This document shows positions 34,076 through 42,159 of a stretch of 64,000 nucleotides of DNA, piece by piece. The translations under genes were made by a program, and so were the position numbers. The notes under the pieces are model-generated. The model was not told the origin of the DNA. It searched no databases and saw only the letters and a list, made by a program, of their open reading frames with translations. Within the stretch, counting starts at the first letter, position 1. The number at the start of each line of letters is the position of its first letter. The DNA is from an uncultured Nitrospirales bacterium (lineage in GTDB: Bacteria > Nitrospirota > Nitrospiria > Nitrospirales > UBA8639), in NCBI GenBank assembly GCA_958295805.1, contig OY282373.1:1149001-1213000 (forward strand). Direction: 5' to 3'.

Positions 34076-35160
34076 ATGGCCAGGAAAGCATCATTTTCCA
34101 TTTTGACGATGTTTGTTACAGTTGGGTTAGTCTCTGCCGTACTTTATGGATACGAATTTTTCTTCAATCCTTATACTGGAATGCCGGCAAATGGATGGAT
34201 TGGAAATGAGCTTTATACGTGGGGCCATTTGGTAAAAAACAATCAATATGGATTTCGGGAACGGAATTTCGATAGCCCGAAACCTTCAGGCATTTATCGG
34301 ATCATGGTGTTAGGCGATTCCCTGACTTGGGGAGTGGGGTTGGCACCCGAAGAACGATATACGGCAATTGCTGAGAATCTCTTAAACAAGACTTTCAATG
34401 ACAGGAAATTTGAGATATTGAACTTCGGAATTTCCGGCAGTACTACAATCCAAGAGAGAGAGAGATACTGCGGAAGTATAAGGACATCGGGACTCCTGAT
34501 TTAATCGTTGTAGGTTTTTGCCTGAACGATCCACAACCGAGAGTTCAAGATTACAGCATTGAAAGAGAAAATTTAGAGAACAGCACAATAGGACGTATTG
34601 TTCAACGGATGCAGGTATTCTTGAGAGATGTCCGGCTCCTGTATCTAGCCGAACGCCTGAAGGTGGCGTTTTATAATTTGGCAATGAAAGCAGGGATGAT
34701 CCCTGATTGGCAAACTGCGCTTCAGAGAACCTATGAGCCTCAATCAGATGAATGGTTGGACTTCGTCCAAGCGTTAAGAGATATAAAGAATATATCTGAT
34801 GAATTCCATCTTCCGCGGCCGATTTTTGCAATTCTAAACCACGGAAACCACTCGTCGGACTACGATAATTTGGGCTTAGAGCAGACTTTGCAGAGTCCTG
34901 CCGTCTACGCCGTCGGCCAGGATCTTCCCGGGAGCGTAAAGCAGTTTTTGGCATGGTATCATCAAGCAGAAAAAGCAGCGCAAGATGTCGGGTTTATGAC
35001 ATACAATCATGAGTACGAAATTCCCCGCCAAATTAAAAATGAATCCTTGAAGGTCAATAGTTTGGATGGACACCCCTCGGCAAGCCTTAATCGTGTCTAC
35101 GGAGAAAAACTGTACCGGAAAATTATTGAAGTGATTAAAAATTCCGCCAACGCTACCTGA
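34076..35160 (+). pseudogene. SGNH/GDSL hydrolase-like membrane-anchored protein, frameshifted in a GA run
   Basis: From ATG 34076 (AGAGGAGA at 34063-34070 before it), an N-terminal membrane anchor FSILTMFVTVGLVSAVLYGY is followed by the block I motif IMVLGDSLTWGVGLAPEERY near residue 79 and FGISGSTT. The frame then breaks in a (GA)6 run at 34454-34465 and stops soon after, at 34502-34504. With one GA unit less, the protein goes on as EILRKYKDIGTPDLIVVGF, and ends with the block V Asp/His segment SLDGHPSASLNRVYGE, for about 360 residues. Such proteins act as esterases or O-acetyl-group enzymes on surface glycans. It may be a pseudogene, a phase-variable gene, or a sequencing error. Confidence 0.75.
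34454..34465 (+). repeat. (GA)6 dinucleotide run at the SGNH hydrolase frameshift
   Basis: Six GA units in a row lie exactly where the SGNH hydrolase frame is lost. Removing one unit (2 bases) rejoins the two halves with no stop and with good family sequence on both sides. A gain of one unit by strand slippage would explain the broken state. Confidence 0.75.
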
Positions 35161-35285
35161 TGCGACTCGTCCTATCGGAAGTCCGGCTCGTGGGAGCGAT
35201 GCTCCTGATGTCCGGCACAGTTGGGGCACCGTTCATCTCTATTCTCGCTAGTACGTTCTGGATTGGAATTTTACTCTCACGTTGA
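35160..35285 (+). CDS. Possible 41-residue membrane peptide
   Basis: ATG 35160-35162 overlaps the TGA of the SGNH frame (TGATG), and a 41-codon frame runs to TGA 35283-35285. The peptide is hydrophobic in its last two thirds (LVGAMLLMSGTVGAPFISIL, then ASTFWIGILLSR) and could span the membrane once. It would be translated by coupling to the hydrolase. It could also be chance, as it is short and I do not recognise it; its stop overlaps the -35 of the next promoter. Confidence 0.3.
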   Translation: MRLVLSEVRLVGAMLLMSGTVGAPFISILASTFWIGILLSR

Positions 35286-35311
35286 GTCCCGCTTCATTCC
35301 TTCGCTATAAT
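35282..35311 (+). promoter_or_regulatory. Sigma-70-type promoter of the phosphonate operon
   Basis: TTGAGT at 35282-35287 and a perfect TATAAT at 35306-35311 are 18 bases apart. They lie about 110 bases before the first phosphonopyruvate decarboxylase gene and after the SGNH gene, so the operon can be transcribed on its own. Confidence 0.6.
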
Positions 35312-35421
35312 CAAAATTCGTATTCTGCAGTCGAATAACTCGCCTGCGGTTTTTGGGTTGTGCCATTCTTAGCAGGGGATGTGTTCGGCATTTTCTCCAC
35401 CCTGAAAGAGAGACGATATCC

Positions 35422-35919
35422 ATGATTGACAGCGACGATTTTGTCAAAGCCTTGCAGGATATCGGGTGTGATTTTTTTACCGGAGTGCCGGATACCATTC
35501 TGGGTGGAATTATTGAAGTGCTGAGCGAGCAACGTCTCTATACCCCGTCGGTCCGTGAGGATGAAGCCGTTGCGATGGCCGCTGGTGCGTTTCTGGGTGG
35601 AAAGGTCCCTGTGGTGCTGATGCAGAACTCCGGGTTGGGCAACGCCCTGAACGTGCTGATGTCGTTGCACCTGATTTATTTGATTCCCTGCCTGCTGATT
35701 GTTTCGTGGAGAGGGTTTGAAGGGAACGATGCCCCGGAACACGTGGTGATGGGGCAAACCATGCCGCAGTTGATGGAGACGCTTCGGATTCCTCATCGAA
35801 CTTTATCCGCGGAAACCATGGTGGATGATCTTCAATGGACGGCTCATACGTTTATGGATCAGCGTATTCCGGTGGCGTTGTTTTTGAAAAAGGGCGTGGT
35901 GAAAACCATCCAACCGTAG
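35422..35919 (+). CDS. Phosphonopyruvate decarboxylase, alpha (PYR-type) subunit
   Basis: This 165-residue protein is the N-terminal half of a thiamine-diphosphate decarboxylase. MIDSDDFVKALQDIGCDFFT is the usual start, VREDEAVAMAAGAFLGGK near residue 48 carries the glutamate that activates the cofactor, and LMQNSGLGNALNVLMSLH follows. Phosphonopyruvate and sulfopyruvate decarboxylases share this split layout; the transaminase of 2-aminoethylphosphonate type two genes on favours phosphonopyruvate, giving phosphonoacetaldehyde and CO2. ATG 35422 follows GAAAGAGAGA. The beta subunit starts 16 bases after the stop. Confidence 0.88.
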   Translation: MIDSDDFVKALQDIGCDFFTGVPDTILGGIIEVLSEQRLYTPSVREDEAVAMAAGAFLGGKVPVVLMQNSGLGNALNVLMSLHLIYLIPCLLIVSWRGFEGNDAPEHVVMGQTMPQLMETLRIPHRTLSAETMVDDLQWTAHTFMDQRIPVALFLKKGVVKTIQP

Positions 35920-35935
35920 GAAAGGATGATCGTTG

Positions 35936-36529
35936 GTGAGTTTGCGACCCGAAGAAGGCGTGATGCAGAGTCGAGCCCAGGCGATTCAGGCGCTCTTTGA
36001 CGTGCTGTCTGACCAACCGGTCATCATTTGTAACGGGTTTCCTTCACGGGAGGCCCACAAAATTCAGGATCGTTCCGGCAATTTTTACATGATTGGGTCG
36101 ATGGGAGTTGCCGCCTCAATTGGATTGGGGCTTGCCCTGGCAAAACCGGACCATCAGGTCGTCGTGTTCGACGGTGACGGGAACGTGCTGATGGGGATGG
36201 GGACGTTGGCCACGATCGGTGCGCTCAAACCCGGGAATCTGACCCACGTCGTCTTTGACAATGAGGTATACGGGACGACTGGAAATCAGCCTTCTTATTC
36301 TCGGCTCGTCCGGCTGGACCACGTGGCCAAGGCTGCCGGCTACGCCAACGTCGAACGAGTCTGGGAACGAGAGGACATTGTCTATGAATTCAAAGACATG
36401 CTGAACAACGAGGGACCGAATTTTTTACTCATCAAAGTCAACGAGCAGATCGAAGATGCCGACCGCGTGGCTCTTGATCCCCCCGACATAACAACACGTT
36501 TTCGAGACGCCGTGGGGTCGGCGTCATGA
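35936..36529 (+). CDS. Phosphonopyruvate decarboxylase, beta (PP-type) subunit
   Basis: This subunit (197 residues) holds the thiamine-diphosphate-binding domain: GSMGVAASIGLGLALAKPD near residue 49, the metal-binding GDGN in VVFDGDGNVLMGMGTLATIG and the distal Asn-Glu in HVVFDNEVYGTTGNQ. It forms one enzyme with the alpha subunit. Several start codons are possible (TTG 35933, GTG 35936, ATG 35963); GTG 35936 is 9 bases after GGAAAGGA. The next gene's start lies 52 bases past its stop, so all are likely co-transcribed. Confidence 0.88.
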   Translation: MSLRPEEGVMQSRAQAIQALFDVLSDQPVIICNGFPSREAHKIQDRSGNFYMIGSMGVAASIGLGLALAKPDHQVVVFDGDGNVLMGMGTLATIGALKPGNLTHVVFDNEVYGTTGNQPSYSRLVRLDHVAKAAGYANVERVWEREDIVYEFKDMLNNEGPNFLLIKVNEQIEDADRVALDPPDITTRFRDAVGSAS

Positions 36530-36581
36530 CGTGGGGCATGTATGGGCGTTGACAACCAGAAAAGGGAATGACTCGGCGCGT

Positions 36582-37676
36582 ATGATTCTGCTCAATCCCG
36601 GTCCAGTCAACGTTTCCGATCGCGTGCGCAAGACCTTGATGGGTCCTGATCTCTGTCATCGGGAATCCGAATGTGCGGCATTGTTCGGGAATATTCGTCG
36701 AAAATTGCTTGAAGCCTTTGTTCCGGGCGCGGAGTCGGAGTATACCGCGATTCTGTTGACCGGGTCCGGCACGGCCGCGGTTGAGGCTTCGATCATGTCG
36801 TGTTTGCCGGCCGGGAAGCGCCTGATTCACGTGAATAACGGCGTGTACGGGGAACGAATTTCTTCCATCGTCGCGACGCAGCGTCTCGGCATTGCCGAAA
36901 TCAAATCTGCGTGGGATACCCCTCCTGACCCCGAAAGAATTCTGAAGTCTCTGAAACAAGAGCCGGCGGTGTACGCGGTCGTCATGGTGCATCATGAGAC
37001 GACGTTGGGTCTGATGAATCCCGTCCACGAAATCGCCGATCACGTTGACGGCCGGGGGTGCGTCTTTGTGGTGGATTCCGTCAGTGGGTTGGGCGGGGAG
37101 CCCTTGGACATTGCAGGTCGTCACATGTACATGGTGGCGGGAACCGCGGGAAAGTGTATTCAGGGATTTCCGGGAGTCTCTTTTGTGTTGGTCCGTAAAG
37201 GCTTCATGGAGAACGTCGTCAAACATCCCAAGCGATCCTGGTATTTGAACTTGGCCAATTATTACGAAGCCCAGAAAAACGACAGCATCCCCTTTACCCC
37301 GGCCGTGCAGGTGTATGCGGCCTTTGATGAGGCCTTATCCGAATTGCTTGAAGAAGGGGTCGCCAATCGGTGTAAGCGATACGCCCGATTCGCCTCGCTG
37401 ATTCGGGATCGAATGAACGCCCTTGGGATCCAAGCCGTGCTTCCGGCTGCGTACCAGTCGAATTCCGTCACGGCGTTTTACGTGCCGGAAGGGTTGACGT
37501 ATTCCGTGCTTCACGACCGTCTGAAAGAACGAGGCTACGTTATCTATGCCGGGCAGGGATATCTGGAATCGAAGATTTTCCGCGTGGCGAACATGGGTGC
37601 CTTAGAGGAGAAAGACGTTGAGGGATTTGGAGACGCGTTTGAAGAGGTGCTCAGGCAGGAAATCGGCGGTGTATGA
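36582..37676 (+). CDS. 2-aminoethylphosphonate--pyruvate transaminase family protein
   Basis: This 364-residue class V PLP aminotransferase starts MILLNPGPVNVSDRVRKTL, the typical start of 2-aminoethylphosphonate transaminases. PLP contacts appear as LLTGSGTAAVEASIMSCL and FVVDSVSGLGGEPLDI, and the PLP lysine in GTAGKCIQGFPGVSFVLV (about residue 191). After phosphonopyruvate decarboxylase it should run in the direction phosphonoacetaldehyde to aminoethylphosphonate. I chose ATG 36582 over upstream starts on family pattern. Its TGA overlaps the next ATG (ATGA, 37673-37676). In some bacteria the transaminase and the next activity are fused as PntC, so the coupling is meaningful. Confidence 0.88.
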   Translation: MILLNPGPVNVSDRVRKTLMGPDLCHRESECAALFGNIRRKLLEAFVPGAESEYTAILLTGSGTAAVEASIMSCLPAGKRLIHVNNGVYGERISSIVATQRLGIAEIKSAWDTPPDPERILKSLKQEPAVYAVVMVHHETTLGLMNPVHEIADHVDGRGCVFVVDSVSGLGGEPLDIAGRHMYMVAGTAGKCIQGFPGVSFVLVRKGFMENVVKHPKRSWYLNLANYYEAQKNDSIPFTPAVQVYAAFDEALSELLEEGVANRCKRYARFASLIRDRMNALGIQAVLPAAYQSNSVTAFYVPEGLTYSVLHDRLKERGYVIYAGQGYLESKIFRVANMGALEEKDVEGFGDAFEEVLRQEIGGV

Positions 37677-38443
37677 AGGCGGTCATTTTGGCTGCGGGGG
37701 TCGGGAGGCGTCTTCATGCTCTGACGCAACATCGTCCCAAATGTCTGATTGAAATCGGTGGAAGATCTCTTCTTTACCGCTACTTTGACGTCTTGCTTGA
37801 TCTGGGGATCACCCGGATTTGTCTGGTCGTCGGATACAAACAAGAGCTGATTCGTGAGGCCGTCGCATCATATCCTTCCTTCTTGGACGTGACGTTCCTT
37901 GTTAATGCTGCATTTGAACGCGGGAGCATTGGTTCTCTGTGGGTAGCTCGGCAGGTCTTTGATGATGATCTGGTGATCATGGACGCCGACGTCCTGTTTC
38001 ACCCCACGATCCTTTCCCGGTTATTGACTTCTCCCTCTCCCAATGCCCTTTTGATGGATGAGACCGTGACGCAACGCACGGAGGAATGTATGGTCGCCGT
38101 GTCCGACGGGCGGGTGGTGTCGTTGTCCAAGCGGATGCCGGCACGGTATGACTTGGTGGGAGAAGGGGTGGGGTTTCTCCGCGTGGCACGTGCGGCCCTC
38201 CCTGGTTTGCTTCGATCCGTGGAGGCGCGCGTGAGTCGGGGCGAGTTGGATGGAGAATATGAAGATGCGTTGGACGATTTCTTTCGTGAAACCCCCGTCG
38301 GGTTTGAGAAAATCGGGGGACTGCCGTGGATTGAAATAGACTTCCCTGAAGACGTGGAGCGGGCCCAACGCGATGTCTTGCCCAAGTTGGAAGGCCATGG
38401 GCGGAGACACTGTGCTCCATTAAGCACACGAACTCCAAGCTGA
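37673..38443 (+). CDS. Nucleotidyltransferase, probable CTP:aminoethylphosphonate cytidylyltransferase
   Basis: This 256-residue protein has the sugar-nucleotidyltransferase fold: MKAVILAAGVGRRLHALTQ at the N-terminus, RPKCLIEIGGRSLLYRY, a central VIMDADVLFH metal-binding DAD, and a late WIEIDFPEDVERAQRDVL. It resembles the LicC/PntC group that charges phosphocholine or aminoethylphosphonate with CMP. With the transaminase directly before it and a CDP-alcohol phosphotransferase directly after it, CMP-aminoethylphosphonate is the likely product. It overlaps the transaminase by four bases. No biochemical specificity can be read from sequence. Confidence 0.85.
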   Translation: MKAVILAAGVGRRLHALTQHRPKCLIEIGGRSLLYRYFDVLLDLGITRICLVVGYKQELIREAVASYPSFLDVTFLVNAAFERGSIGSLWVARQVFDDDLVIMDADVLFHPTILSRLLTSPSPNALLMDETVTQRTEECMVAVSDGRVVSLSKRMPARYDLVGEGVGFLRVARAALPGLLRSVEARVSRGELDGEYEDALDDFFRETPVGFEKIGGLPWIEIDFPEDVERAQRDVLPKLEGHGRRHCAPLSTRTPS

Positions 38444-39793
38444 ATGCGACTGATGGATCGAATACTCAATCAACCTGAAGTGTGTACCGTTGATACGGCC
38501 GTCTTGTTGACCTCGTCCGACGTGTTTGATGCAACCGGTTCTCCCTCTCCCGTTGGGGCCTTGACCCGTATTGGCGGGCTGACCTTGTTTCAACGAACCA
38601 TTTTCACGCTTCAGCGAGGTGGGATTTCGCACGTTCTGACCTTGGTTGGTGAGGAGGAACAATCCCTTCGTGCGCTGATGGATGGCGATGACCGCGTCCA
38701 GGCGGCCATTCGCTGGCTCCCCGTTGGTGAGTTTCCGCCGTCAGATCCTCAGACGTGGGACACCTTGGCGAATGACGTTCAGGGATCCTGCCTGATTCTC
38801 AGTTGCCACGCGGTCTTTTCTCCCTCGCTGATTGAATCGCTCAGAGACGAAGGCCGATCGGGCGAGGTCGTTGTGGCAACTTGGCGGAATGCAGGCCATG
38901 ACCTTGTACCGTCAGCAGATATGGTCGTCTTGCCGGTTCGATGGTTCAGAAAATCTGGTGAAGGGACCGCTTCGGAATTCGGCTTGATTCGATGGGCGTT
39001 CGAGCAGGCGGCCGCGGAAGGCGCGGTCCACGTCGTGTCCGTCGCTTCTCACGAGTATCAAGACGTTCGAGGTCCCGGCGGGTTACGGCAAGCGGAACGC
39101 ACGTTGTTTCGTTCATTGGAAAACGTGCAAGGCAGCTTGAACGGATTCATTGATCGCCACGTGAATCGCAAGCTGTCCCGGGTTTTCACTCCATTCTTTA
39201 TTCAACTGGGATTTTCGCCTAATGCCGTGACCATGGTGTCGATGGTGATTGGCCTGATGGGTGCGGTGTGTTTTGCCCTGGGTTCGTATCAGCTGGGGAT
39301 TCTCGGAGCCCTCCTGTTTCAACTTGCGGTGATTCTGGATTGTTGTGATGGAGAAATGGCGCGCCTCCTTTTTGCCGAATCGCCGTTCGGCCAAACGTTG
39401 GATATTGTGGCGGACAATGTGGTCCACATGGGGATTTTTGCAGGCATTGCCTGGGGAGCGTCCCTCGAAAATCCTTGGCACGACAGCCGTCTCCCTTTGA
39501 TTTTAGGGACTCTGGCCGTTATCTCGAATGGGATTGCTCTGTGGTGCGTGAGTCGGATCAGGTCTCTGAAAGCCGATCCTGTGAAGTGGCAACGTCTTCG
39601 TGACACACACCGCATCCGCTTTGACTTTATCCTTGACCGCGTGGCGAATCGTGATTTTTCGGTCGTCGTGTTCGTGTGTGCCTGTATGGGCGTGCTCCCT
39701 TGGTTCTTGTGGCTTGCGGCGGTCGGGTCAACCTTTTTTGCCGTTATGCTGACCTGGAGCGTTCGGCAAGCGCTGTTGTCTCGTCAATTCTGA
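38444..39793 (+). CDS. Nucleotidyltransferase-like domain fused to CDP-alcohol phosphotransferase
   Basis: This 449-residue protein has two parts. Residues 1 to about 225 resemble a nucleotidyltransferase fold (RIGGLTLFQRTIFTLQRGGI) but lack the glycine-rich LAAGxGxR loop, so catalysis there is doubtful. The C-terminal part is a CDP-alcohol phosphotransferase with the full signature D-x2-DG-x2-AR-x8-G-x3-D-x3-D, read as LDCCDGEMARLLFAESPFGQ followed by TLDIVADN near residues 300-325, and several transmembrane helices (MVSMVIGLMGAVCFAL, LGALLFQLAVI, VVFVCACMGVLPWFLWLA). The layout recalls the archaeal and thermophile IPCT/DIPP synthase fusion. It begins on the base after the previous stop. It should transfer the phospho- or phosphono-group from a CDP/CMP donor to a membrane alcohol. 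Confidence 0.85.
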   Translation: MRLMDRILNQPEVCTVDTAVLLTSSDVFDATGSPSPVGALTRIGGLTLFQRTIFTLQRGGISHVLTLVGEEEQSLRALMDGDDRVQAAIRWLPVGEFPPSDPQTWDTLANDVQGSCLILSCHAVFSPSLIESLRDEGRSGEVVVATWRNAGHDLVPSADMVVLPVRWFRKSGEGTASEFGLIRWAFEQAAAEGAVHVVSVASHEYQDVRGPGGLRQAERTLFRSLENVQGSLNGFIDRHVNRKLSRVFTPFFIQLGFSPNAVTMVSMVIGLMGAVCFALGSYQLGILGALLFQLAVILDCCDGEMARLLFAESPFGQTLDIVADNVVHMGIFAGIAWGASLENPWHDSRLPLILGTLAVISNGIALWCVSRIRSLKADPVKWQRLRDTHRIRFDFILDRVANRDFSVVVFVCACMGVLPWFLWLAAVGSTFFAVMLTWSVRQALLSRQF

Positions 39794-39901
39794 TCGTTTT
39801 CGTCATCGGTGCCCGAATGAATTGACGTGCTGCGTCACGCTCACAAATTTCTTTGCGTATCACGCATCAGTCTCTTTATCTCGTTCCGTTAAGTTTCTCT
39901 C

Positions 39902-40885
39902 ATGATCCGACTTGCGTTTCTTGCCGTAGGGATGATGTTTCTGATCGGGCTGGTCTGGCACATCGGGCCGTCTCAGATATGGGAGACGACTGAACGCGTG
40001 GGGATTGGGCCGTTCTGCATCATTCTCCTCCCTCTGTTGGCGGTGTACCTTCTCGATACGTATGGATGGTGGCTGACGCTGGGCCATTGGGTGAGTCGAA
40101 TCGGATTTTTTCGGTTATTCATGGTGAGAATGGCCGGCGAAGCTATTAACGTGACGACTCCGACCGCCATGCTCGGCGGCGAACCCATGAAGGCGTACCT
40201 TCTGAAACGCGACGGAGTGCCCATGGTGGAAGGGCTCGCGTCGGTGGTTGCCGCCAAGACGATCATGGTCATTGCCCAGATGCTCTTCATGTTGTTGGGG
40301 CTCGGTCTGATGGTGTGGACCGTCGGGGAAGGCGAATACGACGTCTTGGGCGCGTTCGTCAGCGTGGGCTTGCTTGGATTCGGCGCCTTCCTGTTGCTGA
40401 TCGTCCAGCGGTATGGAATCGGGGCAGGGCTGTTGACCGTGGCTGAGACGTGCAGGATTCGACGGCAATGGGTTGAGTCCCGTCGGTCGCAGTTCTTGGA
40501 ATTAGACCGAACGCTTCGAAGGTTTTACCATCAGCGTCGTCAGACCTTTGTGGTTGCCCTGTGTGTCTTCTTTATCGCTTGGTTGACGGAATGCCTGGAA
40601 GTGTATGCGATTTTATATTTCCTGGGAGCGGAGGTGGGGTGGCTGTCTTCTTTATCGATCGCAGCCATCGCCGTGCTCATCAAGGGAAGCGTCTCGTTTA
40701 TTCCCGGCGGGATGGGGGCGCAAGAAGGCGGCTATCTTTTTTTACTCATGGGATTCGGGTACGGCGAGGTGACGGGGCTCACTTTTGCGTTGCTCCGGCG
40801 TATGCGTGAAATCATCTGGATTCTCATCGGGCTGATCTTTCTGGCCGCCCTGAGAGGGAGGACTGCTCTTGCTTCAACAGCTTGA
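39902..40885 (+). CDS. Lysylphosphatidylglycerol synthetase TM-region / flippase-like membrane protein
   Basis: This 327-residue protein has about eight hydrophobic helices, among them LAFLAVGMMFLIGLVWHIG, FCIILLPLLAVYLLDTYGWW, MVIAQMLFMLLGLGLMVWTV and VVALCVFFIAWLTECLEVYA. The segment AGEAINVTTPTAMLGGEPMKAYLL near residue 77 and GSVSFIPGGMGAQEGGYLFL near residue 265 are hallmarks of UPF0104/LPG_synthase_TM proteins, relatives of MprF and YbhN that are thought to move or flip lipids. Following the CDP-alcohol phosphotransferase by 108 bases, it may place the product in the outer leaflet. That is inference. Confidence 0.85.
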   Translation: MIRLAFLAVGMMFLIGLVWHIGPSQIWETTERVGIGPFCIILLPLLAVYLLDTYGWWLTLGHWVSRIGFFRLFMVRMAGEAINVTTPTAMLGGEPMKAYLLKRDGVPMVEGLASVVAAKTIMVIAQMLFMLLGLGLMVWTVGEGEYDVLGAFVSVGLLGFGAFLLLIVQRYGIGAGLLTVAETCRIRRQWVESRRSQFLELDRTLRRFYHQRRQTFVVALCVFFIAWLTECLEVYAILYFLGAEVGWLSSLSIAAIAVLIKGSVSFIPGGMGAQEGGYLFLLMGFGYGEVTGLTFALLRRMREIIWILIGLIFLAALRGRTALASTA

Positions 40886-40891
40886 AACGGC

Positions 40892-41899
40892 TTACTGGTC
40901 TCGATGGACCATGTAATCGGCGACCACCGTGAGGGCGCGTTTCGCCGTGGAGTCGTCAAAGGAGTGAAGATTCAGAAGGGCGGCGTCGATGTATTCTTGG
41001 GACCGGTCCCGGGTGTAGTGTAAAGACCCGTGTTGGTGCATGTGATCCGTGATCTGAAGCAGATCATGCTCCGTCACGGCTTCGGTTTCGATGCTCGCGA
41101 TAAGACGTTGACGGTCCTTCTCCGTCAGACGTTGGAGTAAATGAATAAGAGGAAGAGTGACGGTCCCGTGCATCAGATCCTGGCCCAGAGTTTTTCCCAG
41201 GGTTTTGTTATCGGCTGTATAATCGAGATGGTCGTCGGCGAGTTGAAAGGCAATGCCCAGGGATAAACCGAATTGATACAATTCTTCCCGTTGAATGGGC
41301 GAGGTCCCTCCCAGAATCCCCCCGACTTTGCACGCGGCCGCAACCAACGCGCCGGTTTTGTACTCGACGATCCGTATATACTCCGACTCGGGCATGAGGG
41401 GTCGTCGGTTGGCGCACAATTGAAGAATTTCTCCTTCCGCCATCTTGCGGCACGCTGTGGCGATCGTCGCGTTGATGTCGTGGTTTTCAAATGCGGCAAT
41501 GTGCTGCATTGCCCGTGAGTAGAGATAGTCTCCCACCAGAATACTGGCCCGATTTCCCCAAATGTGGCGAGCCGTGGGTTGGCCGCGGCGAAGCACGGCT
41601 TCATCCAGGACGTCGTCGTGGAGCAGCGTCGCCGTATGGATAAATTCGATGAGGCTGCCCAGGACCAAGTCTTCTTTTGGAAGGTAGCCGGTAAGGCGAG
41701 CACAAAGGTCTACAAGGAGGGGACGAATGCGTTTGCCGCCTCCATCGAGAATGTGTGCGGCAATTTCGTTGCTGCAGGGTGCTTGGGAATCGAGGTTGCG
41801 ACGGATGTGCGATTCAATTTCTTCAATGTCCCGGCTGTAAATCTCCCAGACATCGTCTATTGTGAGCAAGCTTTGAATGGCGGGTTGCCCGTTGGCCAT
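40892..41899 (-). CDS. All-trans polyprenyl diphosphate synthase (IspB-like)
   Basis: This 335-residue enzyme extends isoprenoid chains from IPP, giving the tail of quinones or a lipid carrier. The first aspartate-rich motif is LLHDDVLDEAVLRRGQPTAR near residue 91, the second is FQLADDHLDYTADNKTLGKT near residue 219, and GGGKRIRPLLVDLCARL lies near residue 53. The chain-length class (octaprenyl or shorter) cannot be settled by eye. It is convergent with the flippase-like gene, with only six bases between the stops, and divergent from gltB. Confidence 0.92.
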   Translation of the reverse strand: MANGQPAIQSLLTIDDVWEIYSRDIEEIESHIRRNLDSQAPCSNEIAAHILDGGGKRIRPLLVDLCARLTGYLPKEDLVLGSLIEFIHTATLLHDDVLDEAVLRRGQPTARHIWGNRASILVGDYLYSRAMQHIAAFENHDINATIATACRKMAEGEILQLCANRRPLMPESEYIRIVEYKTGALVAAACKVGGILGGTSPIQREELYQFGLSLGIAFQLADDHLDYTADNKTLGKTLGQDLMHGTVTLPLIHLLQRLTEKDRQRLIASIETEAVTEHDLLQITDHMHQHGSLHYTRDRSQEYIDAALLNLHSFDDSTAKRALTVVADYMVHRDQ

Positions 41900-42159
41900 T
41901 GCACGATCCTATGGCAGGGTCTGATGTTTGTCAAGGTAAAGGGCAGGGTCCGCAACGGGAAGAATGACACGGATAAGAAGACCGATCACGCATGGCTCAC
42001 TGTGGGGCCGTTCAGTTCAGGGTTTTGTCTTGACACTCATTTGAAACATCCAGTAGATTCCGAACTTGTCTCTTTTCTCCTCGGTTTTCCTTTCTTTGAG
42101 TACGTTTTGGCGCATTCTTGGTGATGCAGAGGACGTCAGATTCGGGGGACTGATTCCTT

